Below are positions 15,324 to 22,353 of a stretch of DNA of 24,385 nucleotides, piece after piece. The position numbers and the translations under genes are program-made. The stretch's first letter is position 1. Every line of letters begins with the position of its first letter. The stretch is from a virus: the IMG/VR virus record IMGVR_UViG_3300028610_000282, positions 1 to 24,385 of that record. The stretch is one strand, 5' to 3'. Below the pieces are notes generated by a model that was not told the DNA's origin, searched no databases, and saw only the letters and a list, made by a program, of their open reading frames with translations.

Positions 15324-15636
15324 CTACCCCCGTTACCGTAGAGAATTTCTTACACTCTGGGCATATGATCCCCGCAGTAGCTGTAGTGCCTGAAGTTATA
15401 TAACCACAGTTATCGCACTGTATATACGCAGTTCTGCCTACCGGTTTTGAAGGTTTTCTAAAAGAAAATTCTAAATTTTTTGAGTCTGTTATTTTACTTT
15501 CTTTGTGAATCCGAGCATTGTGTTTACCAACTCCGCCAATAGGCTCATAGCGCCGTGGTGATCCTGGCGGCAACTTCTGACCCAAGTCAGAGTTTCTAAC
15601 GTGCCTAGCTATGTCCTTCTTAAACTGTTCATTCAT
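15313..15636 (-). CDS. Zinc-ribbon protein (107 aa)
   Basis: The C-terminal third holds a clear four-cysteine zinc ribbon: C74-x2-C77 (IQCDNCGYI) and C92-x2-C95 (IICPECKKF). The N-terminal two thirds are basic and probably flexible (LPPGSPRRYEP, FSFRKPSKPVGR). Such small phage ribbons often bind nucleic acid or RNA polymerase, but nothing here fixes a target. Its start overlaps the previous stop (TAATG), and its end overlaps the next gene by 11 bases, so it is translated as part of a coupled string just upstream of the terminase genes. The zinc site is well supported; function is unknown. Confidence 0.75.
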   Translation of the reverse strand: MNEQFKKDIARHVRNSDLGQKLPPGSPRRYEPIGGVGKHNARIHKESKITDSKNLEFSFRKPSKPVGRTAYIQCDNCGYITSGTTATAGIICPECKKFSTVTGVDDE

Positions 15637-15854
15637 TAAGTCCTCTCCTTAGTTTCTTCTGCCATTAGTTTTTCAAGTATAGGGTCAGCCAATGACTCTC
15701 CTACAAAACCTTCTTCTTCCCAATCCAGACCAAATTTAGTAGATAACGCATGATGGATACTATCGTCTAAATATAAATCACCTTCTTTGGGTTTTGTTTC
15801 TGCAGCACATAAAGCTATTGTGTGTCCGTTTACTCTTCTAATTCTTATTGCCAT
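15636..15854 (-). CDS. Small conserved-style phage protein, unknown (72 aa)
   Basis: This short protein begins MAIRIRRVNGHTIALCAAET and has GDLYLDDSIHHALSTKFGLD in its middle (about 25-44), a pattern found in many small phage proteins of unknown role. The fold is probably compact alpha/beta with a charged C-terminal helix. AAGGAAAGGAATT lies before ATG 15854, and its stop overlaps the next start by one base. It follows one arm of the 16-bp inverted repeat. I can name no function. Confidence 0.7.
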   Translation of the reverse strand: MAIRIRRVNGHTIALCAAETKPKEGDLYLDDSIHHALSTKFGLDWEEEGFVGESLADPILEKLMAEETKERT

Positions 15855-15871
15855 AATTCCTTTCCTTGTTA

Positions 15872-16255
15872 TAGATAGATAGTAGATGTTATTTTATTTA
15901 GTCCCTATAGTTCGCTACTATTTTTTCTATTGTCTTTCCATTATCATTCAGTAAATATGCTACTGTATCAAACGCTACTGAATATTCCTCTCCACTGTTA
16001 AGTCTACAAATCAATTCATAATATCCCACACAGTTTGTACAACAGATAGTATCTGGTTCACACTCACATTTTGCTTCTACATCAAAGATATATGCATCCA
16101 TGCCGTCTGACACCGTGGGTGCTCCACTGTGGTACATACGCTGTGAAATACTTATCTTCCTTACGTCATCATAAATCCACCAACTTTGATTGTCTTTGTA
16201 TCTCTGTATCTTTAATATCATGTCTGTCTCCTTATTACTATCTACTATCTATCTA
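15872..16255. repeat. Perfect 16-bp inverted repeat enclosing a single gene
   Basis: TAGATAGATAGTAGAT at 15872-15887 has its exact reverse complement at 16240-16255. The arms enclose only the 107-aa Cys-rich gene. One arm covers the stop codon of the HD-domain gene; the other lies in the 43-base gap before the 72-aa gene. The arms are partly simple-sequence (GATA repeats), which raises the odds of chance similarity. A perfect 16-base inverted match placed at both gene borders is still striking. Confidence 0.8.
15898..16221 (-). CDS. Cys-rich small phage protein, unknown (107 aa)
   Basis: The protein starts MILKIQRYKDNQSWWIYDDV, then after about residue 50 has a dense cysteine cluster (C52, C54, C60, C61, C64 and C72; CECEPDTICCTNC), a probable metal site. 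The rest looks like a small beta-rich fold ending in a helix (VAYLLNDNGKTIEKIVANY). GGAGACAG lies upstream of ATG 16221. The gene is bracketed by a perfect 16-bp inverted repeat, so it may be an inserted or exchangeable cassette. No enzyme motif is visible and I do not recognise the function. Confidence 0.7.
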   Translation of the reverse strand: MILKIQRYKDNQSWWIYDDVRKISISQRMYHSGAPTVSDGMDAYIFDVEAKCECEPDTICCTNCVGYYELICRLNSGEEYSVAFDTVAYLLNDNGKTIEKIVANYRD

Positions 16256-16759
16256 GGTTCTATCTCGTTTGTAATCTACGTGTATCTCTCTCTTACTAGC
16301 TATGTAATCTGATAAATAAACTGTCAGTTCTTCCGAAGTATATTTACTCAAATCTTTTTTCCAATCCTTTGAGCTCCAGGTTGCATCCTGAACCTCTTTA
16401 ACCAGCTCCGCCGCCAGCTTTGGATGGTTCTTAGCTGTATGGCCGGATTTTTTCATTCCTTGTTTTCTTAGATCATGTATTAGACATGCTGCAAGTATCT
16501 CGTCCCTTCTACTCTCACACTCAAGCCCACGGCATAATTGATATGCCACAGTAAATACCTTCTTGGTGTGTAGTATAGTACCATCAGCACCTAGCTCATC
16601 AATCGGATGAAACTTACCCGTTGATGATGCTGGACAATCTGTAAAAAAGTAATCAGGTGCCGCACATATACATAATCTTGTGAATTCTCTTATTGTATCG
16701 TTATATATTAATTCTAATTGGTCAGCGAATACTCCGCTCTTATAAATCTCATCCACCAT
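16253..16759 (-). CDS. HD-domain phosphohydrolase (168 aa)
   Basis: The HD superfamily hydrolyses phosphate esters of nucleotides with bound metal ions. The expected ligands are visible in order: H64 (ILHTKKV), the H95-D96 doublet in AACLIHDLRKQG, H112 (KNHPKLAAELV) and D151 (YLSDYIAS). The N-terminal CPASSTGKFHPIDELGADG (42-60) is a stretch I associate with phage HD hydrolases. Possible substrates are dNTPs, nucleotide second messengers or alarmones; the sequence does not decide. AGGAG lies six bases before ATG 16759. It sits two small genes after the dNMP kinase, so a role in nucleotide metabolism or countering nucleotide-based defence is plausible inference. Confidence 0.8.
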   Translation of the reverse strand: MVDEIYKSGVFADQLELIYNDTIREFTRLCICAAPDYFFTDCPASSTGKFHPIDELGADGTILHTKKVFTVAYQLCRGLECESRRDEILAACLIHDLRKQGMKKSGHTAKNHPKLAAELVKEVQDATWSSKDWKKDLSKYTSEELTVYLSDYIASKREIHVDYKRDRT

Positions 16760-16768
16760 CTCCGTCTC

Positions 16769-17026
16769 CTAATACGGCTTAAATGTCTGAGCCGTAGTAT
16801 CTATATTTGTCCTTACTATCTCTGTCCTGATAGAATTATGGTTAGTATTGTAGCCTGGGGCTTTCCAACCATCCCCTCTATCTGGGTCTGCGTTATATCT
16901 TTCTAAATGTGTCCCAGGTCTAATGGTCATGTTCTTGTAAGCATAGTTCTTGTCTATGACCCAGGGGTATCTAGTTTGCATCTTAACCCAACGAGGTGAT
17001 GCATATTCAGATATATCTATCGGCAT
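16769..17026 (-). CDS. Unknown protein (85 aa)
   Basis: This is a small, polar protein rich in Arg, Tyr, Asn and Thr with a notable aromatic start (MPIDISEYASPRWVKMQTRY). It has no cysteines, membrane segment or known motif. AAAAGGAGAG lies before ATG 17026, and it is nine bases from the HD gene. The clear ribosome site and tight spacing support a real gene. No function can be assigned. Confidence 0.65.
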   Translation of the reverse strand: MPIDISEYASPRWVKMQTRYPWVIDKNYAYKNMTIRPGTHLERYNADPDRGDGWKAPGYNTNHNSIRTEIVRTNIDTTAQTFKPY

Positions 17027-17058
17027 ATGTCTCTCCTTTTTTGGATTTTAATTACTTC

Positions 17059-17409
17059 TTACTCGTCTTCCTCAGACTTTTCTTTGGGTTTACTTTTCAG
17101 CTTACCATTCTTGTCATACAGTTCAGGATTGTGTTCCTGACATGTCTTACAAGAAAACTCTTCATACTCGGCGGCGCGTTCTTCGTTAACGCCAACTTCC
17201 ATTGCATTAGCCTGCATAAAACTCATAAGATTCATGGCGAAATCAGGAATGTCATCTCCTTCCCATTCATAACTGACTGACATGTATTCTTTCTCACTAA
17301 CTTTGACCACTACACGAGCAGAATTATAACCATCCTTGCTTTTGGAAATGTTGGTATATAATACCTGGTCGGGATCAATTTTAATTGTCATACCTTTTTT
17401 ACTAGCCAT
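17059..17409 (-). CDS. Unknown protein with C-terminal CxxC (116 aa)
   Basis: Residues about 8-70 look like a small alpha/beta domain (TIKIDPDQVLYTNI, ARVVVKVSEKEYMSVSYEWE). A single CxxC pair (C87-C90) precedes a Lys/Glu-rich tail. One pair could bind metal only in a dimer or with other ligands. The start overlaps the dNMP kinase stop by eight bases, with GGAG ten bases upstream of ATG 17409. The tight coupling to the kinase suggests co-expression, but no shared pathway can be read from it. Confidence 0.65.
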   Translation of the reverse strand: MASKKGMTIKIDPDQVLYTNISKSKDGYNSARVVVKVSEKEYMSVSYEWEGDDIPDFAMNLMSFMQANAMEVGVNEERAAEYEEFSCKTCQEHNPELYDKNGKLKSKPKEKSEEDE

Positions 17410-18046
17410 TGATTCTAATCTCCTTTAATTTTTTAAGATCTTTCTGACTGTCTTTTAAAAAGGCAGCGGTTTCGTCTGCTGTTACCTTCAAAACATCTAA
17501 CGTCCAGTTATTCACTACTGTGAAGTCGAATCGGTTGTAACCATCAAGCTCGACCTCTGAGGGATGCTGTTCATTGTGTACAGTATCCTTATTTTCACGC
17601 TCAACTCGAATAACATAACCACCATTGTTAAGAATATAATCAGCTTCATTAATATATCTAACATCAGTAATAATGACATTCGTGTACTCCTTATCTTCTA
17701 TTACTCTAAATAAATTCTTTACCCAAAACTCACTGTCTATAGTTCTGTAGAAAGCACCGTAGTCTTGCATAATCTCTCTTGCAGTCCAATACACTATCGG
17801 CATCTCCCCAGTACCAGTCAATGTAGTACATGGTACTCTAACATACCTTTCATCAGGTACTTCCTTATCATCACCCCAGAGCTGCTCCCATGTTAAATCA
17901 AAAGCTGCCTGGCATCTTAGTTTAAGTTCATTAGCAAACGCCATCATGACGTAAGGAGGGTAGGCCCCCTTGTTAAGTTCTGTTGCTAACATTTCTGCAA
18001 ACGTGTCCTTGCCTGATCTTGCCTTTCCTGAAATTCCTATAATCAT
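17402..18046 (-). CDS. Deoxynucleoside monophosphate kinase (214 aa)
   Basis: This enzyme phosphorylates dNMPs to dNDPs to feed phage DNA synthesis. The P-loop GKARSGKDT lies at 7-15. TAREIMQDYGAFYR (88-101) and NVIITDVRYINEADYIL (123-139) match the T4 gp1 type of dNMP kinase, with a GGYVIRVER strand after it. The length is slightly below T4 gp1. AAGGAGAAG lies before ATG 18046. It shares the cluster with the HD-domain hydrolase, which fits nucleotide pool control during replication. Which bases it accepts cannot be told. Confidence 0.85.
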   Translation of the reverse strand: MIIGISGKARSGKDTFAEMLATELNKGAYPPYVMMAFANELKLRCQAAFDLTWEQLWGDDKEVPDERYVRVPCTTLTGTGEMPIVYWTAREIMQDYGAFYRTIDSEFWVKNLFRVIEDKEYTNVIITDVRYINEADYILNNGGYVIRVERENKDTVHNEQHPSEVELDGYNRFDFTVVNNWTLDVLKVTADETAAFLKDSQKDLKKLKEIRING

Positions 18047-18061
18047 AATTCTTCTCCTTTC

Positions 18062-18784
18062 CTATCTCAAATAAGTACCACAGTTCCCACAAAATTTCAT
18101 ACTAGACTTGGACCTACGTCCGCAGCTAGAACATTGTAATCTTGTTTTTACTGTGACTGCTTTTCTAATCTTTCTAACTTTTTTATGTTTCTTAACAGCA
18201 CCTTTCAAATGTAATACTATCACATGAGACTGCATCTCTAACGGTTTTGTGTGACCGTACTCGAAATTTTGATTGGTTTCTTTGCCGGGAACTGTTATTC
18301 CCGCATCAGAACTACATAATGTGAAACTATCACAGGTAGCTCCGTACCTGACCTCGTTGGAAGAATTATAGTATGTCCATACATCATCACGGCTATAGCC
18401 CTTCTTTTTCATAGGTCTAATAGGAGTCCGAATAACGTCATACTGTTCGAAACGGTATTCAACCCTCACTAATCCATCATCCTCGCGGTCTCCTCGAAAA
18501 TTACTGATCTCTCTAGTCTTCTCAATGAACCTAAAATGATTGCTGACGTTAAGGCCGTTTATGGCGCCCTTAAGTTCAACTGAATCATTGCCTGGGACAA
18601 TAACGCCAGTGGCTACATCCTCTCCGTCTATCTCGACATCTGCCACTGCGCTTCTCGAATCCTTGTTCTTGAGTAGAATGCTATAGTCGCTACCAAACGG
18701 TAGTCTGACCACACCACTGTTACTCTCTCTTAATACCTTACCTTTATGTTTTACTACTACTACAAAATTATTTCTATACATCAT
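18062..18784 (-). CDS. Phage protein with C-terminal zinc ribbon (240 aa)
   Basis: ATG 18784 is chosen because AAGGAGAGAGG lies just upstream; an in-frame TTG at 18865 would add 27 residues but has no ribosome site. The N-terminal domain (YRNNFVVVVKHKGKVLRES, then LPFGSDYSILLKNKDSR and FIEKTREISN) looks like a beta-sandwich of a type I have seen in other large phages without a known function. A Lys/Arg-rich stretch (about 190-212) follows. A zinc ribbon closes the protein, C218-x2-C221 and C232-x2-C235 (CSSCGRR, FCGNCG). The basic linker plus ribbon suggests nucleic-acid or protein binding. The ribbon is certain by eye; the role is unknown. Confidence 0.75.
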   Translation of the reverse strand: MMYRNNFVVVVKHKGKVLRESNSGVVRLPFGSDYSILLKNKDSRSAVADVEIDGEDVATGVIVPGNDSVELKGAINGLNVSNHFRFIEKTREISNFRGDREDDGLVRVEYRFEQYDVIRTPIRPMKKKGYSRDDVWTYYNSSNEVRYGATCDSFTLCSSDAGITVPGKETNQNFEYGHTKPLEMQSHVIVLHLKGAVKKHKKVRKIRKAVTVKTRLQCSSCGRRSKSSMKFCGNCGTYLR

Positions 18785-18914
18785 AATACCTCTCTCCTTA
18801 TACGGCGTACTGGCCAAACGCCCGGTTATTTTTAGACCAGTTGGATCAACAACACTAAGTCTCAACTCAAATTTAATATAACATCATCACCACATAATTT
18901 CATATCTTTATACC
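18785..18914 (-). other. 130-base leader region with broken mini-ORF
   Basis: Right after the stop at 18915 there is a GAGG and, nine bases on, an ATG at 18903 opening a 13-codon frame that ends at 18862. A five-base tandem duplication (CTCAA twice on the plus strand, 18861-18870) sits at its end. Without one copy the frame would run in phase into the zinc-ribbon gene. The same stretch also holds a candidate extended -10 promoter. Either a recent frameshift or an untranslated leader would explain it. Confidence 0.4.
18875..18903 (-). promoter_or_regulatory. Candidate sigma70 extended -10 promoter
   Basis: On the minus strand TATATT (18875-18880) is preceded by TGT, giving an extended -10 TGnTATATT. 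A weak -35 (ATGAAA, four of six) lies at 18898-18903 after 17 bases. It would start transcripts about 80 bases before the zinc-ribbon gene. The element is in very AT-rich sequence, so chance is a real possibility. Confidence 0.3.
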
Positions 18915-19157
18915 TCATATTTTGTATTTCTTAATACTTCTACTTATCTTACTTTGAAATTTTTGCATCTCACTTCGAAGCTTCCTTGCCTCTATACTTA
19001 GATGCTTTGTGGCCTCTTCCAACTCCTGTTTCCTATCAATTTCCATGAACTTAACTACATATTCCTTACAAGTATCGTCCTTACATTTTCTGTGATGCTC
19101 GTCACATACACATTCTAAGTCCATACCGTCAAATTTGGCCCATACTTTATTAATCAA
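18915..19157 (-). CDS. Cys/His cluster protein (80 aa), TTG start
   Basis: The N-terminal part carries C16, C18, H21, H22, C25 and C30 (ECVCDEHHRKCKDDTC), a likely zinc site. The rest is a Lys/Glu/Arg-rich helix (about 40-78) that may form a coiled coil. The start is TTG 19157, overlapping the previous gene by eight bases, with GTGGAG placed eight bases upstream. No in-frame ATG with a ribosome site exists nearby. The layout, a small metal-binding head plus a coiled coil, suggests a binding or regulatory protein. The function is unknown. Confidence 0.6.
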   Translation of the reverse strand: MINKVWAKFDGMDLECVCDEHHRKCKDDTCKEYVVKFMEIDRKQELEEATKHLSIEARKLRSEMQKFQSKISRSIKKYKI

Positions 19158-19557
19158 TTACAGTGCTCCACTCTATAACCTTCAGTTCATTTGAAATTGT
19201 AGTATGCTCTTCAAGCAATTTATCTCTCTGCTCCATTAAACTAAACACGTCCAATACACCGTTCTCATTTTCTATCAGAGCATTAAGTAGATCTATCTTC
19301 CGTTTCATTGTTTTAGTAATAATAAAGGCATTAGCTAAAACTACCTTCGAACTACCAATAGATACCTCTGTAGTATTATTCATCTTGTTTATTGATATAA
19401 GATGACTTCGGTGTTTGTCAAGTAGATCTAGTAATTTAATAGTAGCTGTGTCAGCCAGGGTAGCATTGTTGTCTGCTAGCCTATGAAGATAATCTTCAAG
19501 TTGGCTAATCCTCTGCTTAAGATTTCGCATCTCTATAAGAACTTCAGCTAATACCAT
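19150..19557 (-). CDS. DIP1984-family-like coiled-coil protein (135 aa)
   Basis: The protein is mostly helical, with an early coiled coil (EMRNLKQRISQLEDYLHRLA) and a central SHLISINKMNNTTEV (about 52-66) followed by a long helix and a final LMEQRDKLLEEHTT helix. This order, helical hairpin with an IN-x-x-N-x-T segment in the loop, resembles the DIP1984 (septicolysin-like) family found in bacteria and phages, whose function is poorly known. GAGGAG lies nine bases before ATG 19557. It sits just after the cold-shock gene. The family call is tentative. Confidence 0.6.
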   Translation of the reverse strand: MVLAEVLIEMRNLKQRISQLEDYLHRLADNNATLADTATIKLLDLLDKHRSHLISINKMNNTTEVSIGSSKVVLANAFIITKTMKRKIDLLNALIENENGVLDVFSLMEQRDKLLEEHTTISNELKVIEWSTVID

Positions 19558-19563
19558 TTATTC

Positions 19564-19785
19564 TTACTCCTCTGGTAGAACTTCATGCGCTTGTATACCA
19601 CGATCAGTGTCTACCAACACAAAAGAAACTTTCTGCCCTGCTCGAATAGTTTTATACCCTTCCATATTTACATAGCTATAATGTACAAAATACTCTTTCT
19701 CGTCAGGATCATCATCAATCAATAAAAATCCATATCCACGTTCGTTGCTGAACCACTTTACGGTTCCACTAATTCGCTCGCTCAT
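19564..19785 (-). CDS. Cold-shock domain protein (73 aa)
   Basis: This is a single OB-fold cold-shock domain that binds single-stranded RNA or DNA. GTVKWFSNERGYGFL (7-21) contains RNP1 with its aromatic surface, and EYFVHYSYV (31-39) is RNP2. The length is usual for bacterial CspA-type proteins; an acidic insert (DDDPDEKE) sits between the two strands. GAGG lies 11 bases before ATG 19785. Phage copies may act as RNA chaperones or antiterminators and help host takeover. No 5' leader of the cspA type is visible, so cold regulation is not suggested. Confidence 0.92.
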   Translation of the reverse strand: MSERISGTVKWFSNERGYGFLLIDDDPDEKEYFVHYSYVNMEGYKTIRAGQKVSFVLVDTDRGIQAHEVLPEE

Positions 19786-19800
19786 TTTAAGTTAAACCTC

Positions 19801-20208
19801 CTAAGTTTTAAGTTCAAAATGCGGTAGATCAAAAAAAGTCTGATCATGTAGTTCGCCATCACTGTCCCAGTCTCCACCCCAACGTAAAGGTATGCCTAAT
19901 GTATCTGCTATAGCCTGTACATATCCAGCGAAATGATAGAACTTCTGGCTATCATTCCAACGGATATTAGGTTTTGTTGAGAACCAAGGTACGACATCAA
20001 CGGCCTGGGATGGTTGTTTATTGTGTTTACCGTTCGGGTAGCGTATCTTGGAACGTCCTTCATGAAAAGCTTTATCTTGGTCTTCTTGGTTTCTGTACCC
20101 ACACAAAACGGTACAATCATAACCCTTTATTACTTCATTAAACAATCGCTGCAAGTCTGGATGTGCGGTTGATAGATTGTTTCTGCTGCGTTTTCCGAAA
20201 CTTGGCAT
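19801..20208 (-). CDS. M15-family cell-wall peptidase, probable endolysin (135 aa)
   Basis: The start is ATG 20208 (MPSFGKRSRN), with GAAGGAG eight bases upstream; a TTG at 20235 would only read through this ribosome site. The fold matches zinc D-Ala-D-Ala carboxypeptidase / L-Ala-D-Glu endopeptidase enzymes (VanY/CwlK type). CGYRNQEDQDKAF (36-48) is the usual early motif, KHNKQPSQAVDVVPW (61-75) holds zinc ligands H62 and D71, RWGGDWD (109-115) follows, and DLPHFEL (127-133) gives H130 as the third ligand. The likely role is cleavage of peptidoglycan peptide bridges at lysis, or in a tail-associated step. There is no signal peptide, so it would need a holin or mechanical delivery. Confidence 0.88.
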   Translation of the reverse strand: MPSFGKRSRNNLSTAHPDLQRLFNEVIKGYDCTVLCGYRNQEDQDKAFHEGRSKIRYPNGKHNKQPSQAVDVVPWFSTKPNIRWNDSQKFYHFAGYVQAIADTLGIPLRWGGDWDSDGELHDQTFFDLPHFELKT

Positions 20209-20244
20209 AAAAATTTCTCCTTCCCTATCTAACAAGAGGTTATA

Positions 20245-20595
20245 TTATTTAAACATCGGTAATGCATTAACTAACTCTAAAGGTGTAACTGCAATACCTA
20301 GATTTTCTAAAGCGAAAGGTTCAATTTTAAGTTCCTTATTCAATACTCTTTTGATAGCAGCATTAAATTTCTTTTCGTGCTCAGGTAGGATTTTAATATT
20401 CTTTTGTTCACCCTCACCCTCCTCTTCTACACCATACTTCTGAAACAGTTCTGTGCGTTTCATTTCAAAATTCTGAATTTCCATCAGTACCTCTCTAACA
20501 AATGTTGCGAATTGGAACGCAGATACTGGGTCCATTTCCACTCCTGCCATTTTTTCCAGTGTCGGCCTTGCGCCGATGGCGTCATTCAATTTCAT
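20245..20595 (-). CDS. Phage protein, DUF1617-like (116 aa)
   Basis: The protein is helical at its start (AFQFATFVREVLMEIQNFEM, 26-45), has KRTELFQKYGVEEE (46-59), an acidic turn, then KILPEHEKKFNAAIKRVLNKEL and an end (GIAVTPLELVNALPMF) that packs like a small domain. The arrangement resembles DUF1617-type phage proteins, which have no firm function. AGGAGG lies nine bases before ATG 20595. It follows the actin-like gene closely, so it might be a small partner of that filament protein, but this is speculation. Confidence 0.6.
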   Translation of the reverse strand: MKLNDAIGARPTLEKMAGVEMDPVSAFQFATFVREVLMEIQNFEMKRTELFQKYGVEEEGEGEQKNIKILPEHEKKFNAAIKRVLNKELKIEPFALENLGIAVTPLELVNALPMFK

Positions 20596-20608
20596 CTAAT
20601 AAATCCTC

Positions 20609-21607
20609 CTATAGTTGGGCGGCCAATAAACAACCGTTTGCAACAGCTGTCATAGGATCGCCCGCTTTTTTAATTTCGCCTATTTTAATAGGTAGTTCTA
20701 TTGTACTTAATACATCACGTACTTTACCACTAAAGCCCTTAGCTAAGGTAAGTCCTCCAGACAATATCATAGATACTTCTTCTCTAAAAATAGGAAGATC
20801 TTTTTTACGTCTGATAAGCTCAAAGGCCACATTCTCTAATGTATATTTTATTACACTACCGTAGTATACAGCTACGGCCTCCATAATTTTAGTCTCGTGG
20901 TTGTTCAGGTCCACCCCTGACTCCTTCTCAAGCTGTACTAAGCTGGGAGAGATATCCAGCGCGTTTCCCGCTGCAATGTCAATAAAATCTCCAGCTCTGG
21001 TCGTACTAAATTCTACAAGTGGATCTCCCTGATGGATGACGGCTGTATTCACCATACCAGCACCAAAGCTGAGACAGATACCAGTCAGTCCCTCATCTAG
21101 AAGTTCACTTAAAGCAATGGCGAATGCCTCGTTAACTGGTTGGGCCCTATACCCCATCTGTCCTAAATATCCGCCCATCATTTCAGTATGATATACAATA
21201 TCAAATATACCATCTATGGGTTTGGCAGGAACGGAATAAACTAAATTGGTGTCTCCGTTTCCCTTACCAAGAAGATTCTCAATCAAGAGTTTTAACATTG
21301 GTAAAGAATCTTTTTCTTTGGGTGAAATGACACCCCTCCTTAACGGCCTCTTAGCGACGTCGTTTCTTTCAATAGCTGTCTCAAGGGCTTCCTCTCCAAC
21401 AACAACAAAAGAACCATCACTATCCTCAATAAAGTTGAATGCTCTCTTGGTGAGAGCTTTCTTGATGCTATTACGATTGACTTCGCTCTTAGGTACAATT
21501 CTGTAGAAAGCATCTCGCTGCATCTTAAATACAGGTTTTCCTTCCTCCCCAATAGTAGCAGCTACTAACATGTTAGTACCAATGTCTAGTCCTACACCTT
21601 TGCTCAT
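20609..21607 (-). CDS. Actin/MreB-like ATPase (332 aa)
   Basis: The actin fold's nucleotide-binding motifs appear in order. Phosphate-1 is GLDIGTNMLVAA (6-17, Asp8). Connect-1 is PVNEAFAIALSELL (157-170, Glu160). Phosphate-2 is LSFGAGMVNTAV (179-190), and the adenosine motif is MILSGGLTLAKGF (280-292), followed by connect-2 (AVANGCLLA). The usual Asp of phosphate-2 is Ser180 here, which may alter metal binding or slow hydrolysis, or mark a distinct subfamily. Length and motifs fit MreB and plasmid actin-like proteins more than Hsp70, which has a C-terminal domain. It lies just after a coiled-coil gene, so a filament plus adaptor pair for DNA or particle positioning is a reasonable inference. 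Confidence 0.85.
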   Translation of the reverse strand: MSKGVGLDIGTNMLVAATIGEEGKPVFKMQRDAFYRIVPKSEVNRNSIKKALTKRAFNFIEDSDGSFVVVGEEALETAIERNDVAKRPLRRGVISPKEKDSLPMLKLLIENLLGKGNGDTNLVYSVPAKPIDGIFDIVYHTEMMGGYLGQMGYRAQPVNEAFAIALSELLDEGLTGICLSFGAGMVNTAVIHQGDPLVEFSTTRAGDFIDIAAGNALDISPSLVQLEKESGVDLNNHETKIMEAVAVYYGSVIKYTLENVAFELIRRKKDLPIFREEVSMILSGGLTLAKGFSGKVRDVLSTIELPIKIGEIKKAGDPMTAVANGCLLAAQL

Positions 21608-21618
21608 TTTAATTCCTC

Positions 21619-22353
21619 CTATTTATTGGGTAATTTACCTAACAAGTCTTTAAGTTTATTGACCTTATCACCCACTTCCTCGTCCTTAACAACTGTTTCT
21701 ATATTAATCGTTGCCTTCATCCCCTTACCGGCGTCTTCCTCCAGAGGGTCAACAAAAACTTGTTCCATCTGAGGTCTGTCAGGGTCTGTAAAAATCTCGC
21801 CTTCAAGTATTGCCGGCCTAGTCTTAAGCATCTCTACCATCTCTCCTTTACCAACCAGTTCTTGTTCCAGAACTGCTATTTGTTTCTTAAGTTCAACAAC
21901 ATCTACCATCTCAGCTTCAAGTTTAGCTATCTTTTCTTTCAAGTTTCCGCTTTCTTTGGTAATAGAAGCGTGTAGTTTAGTGAGATTATCATTACCTCTT
22001 TGTAATTCTACTATTTGTTTCTTATACTCATGTACCAACGGCGCCATGTCTGCATTCTTAGTGTCACCCTTAAATGAGATTGCTGACTCAGCTACCGCGG
22101 CTTCTACAGCCTTTCTAATCTCCTCATCTACCTGTTCTGGTGAGAAAAATCCTGCTGGAGCTGCATCGCCACTCCTACTTTTCATCGCCAAAATCTCAGC
22201 CCTAAGCTCTGTTAGTTGGTTGGTGAGAAGTTCAACCATACTAGTGTCTGGTGTGTAGCTACCAACAGTACGTGCCTGCATATCACGAGGACCACTCCTG
22301 TTCAACTTGCGGCCATCAGATTTTACATACTGTTTCTTATACGGAATTGCCAT
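21619..22353 (-). CDS. Coiled-coil protein next to the actin-like ATPase (244 aa)
   Basis: The basic N-terminus (MAIPYKKQYVKSDGRKLNRS) leads to a helical stretch (40-60) and a long coiled coil from about 105 to 185 with regular Leu/Ile/Val spacing. An acidic segment (about 195-210) and a separate C-terminal block (MKATINIETVVKDEEVGDKV, 213-232) follow, which may be a binding tip. It is 12 bases upstream of the actin-like gene and seven bases after ClpP. Coiled-coil proteins beside actin-like genes often link filaments to cargo. The first five residues and 17 bases at its start are identical to those of clpP. Function is inferred from neighbours only. Confidence 0.7.
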   Translation of the reverse strand: MAIPYKKQYVKSDGRKLNRSGPRDMQARTVGSYTPDTSMVELLTNQLTELRAEILAMKSRSGDAAPAGFFSPEQVDEEIRKAVEAAVAESAISFKGDTKNADMAPLVHEYKKQIVELQRGNDNLTKLHASITKESGNLKEKIAKLEAEMVDVVELKKQIAVLEQELVGKGEMVEMLKTRPAILEGEIFTDPDRPQMEQVFVDPLEEDAGKGMKATINIETVVKDEEVGDKVNKLKDLLGKLPNK

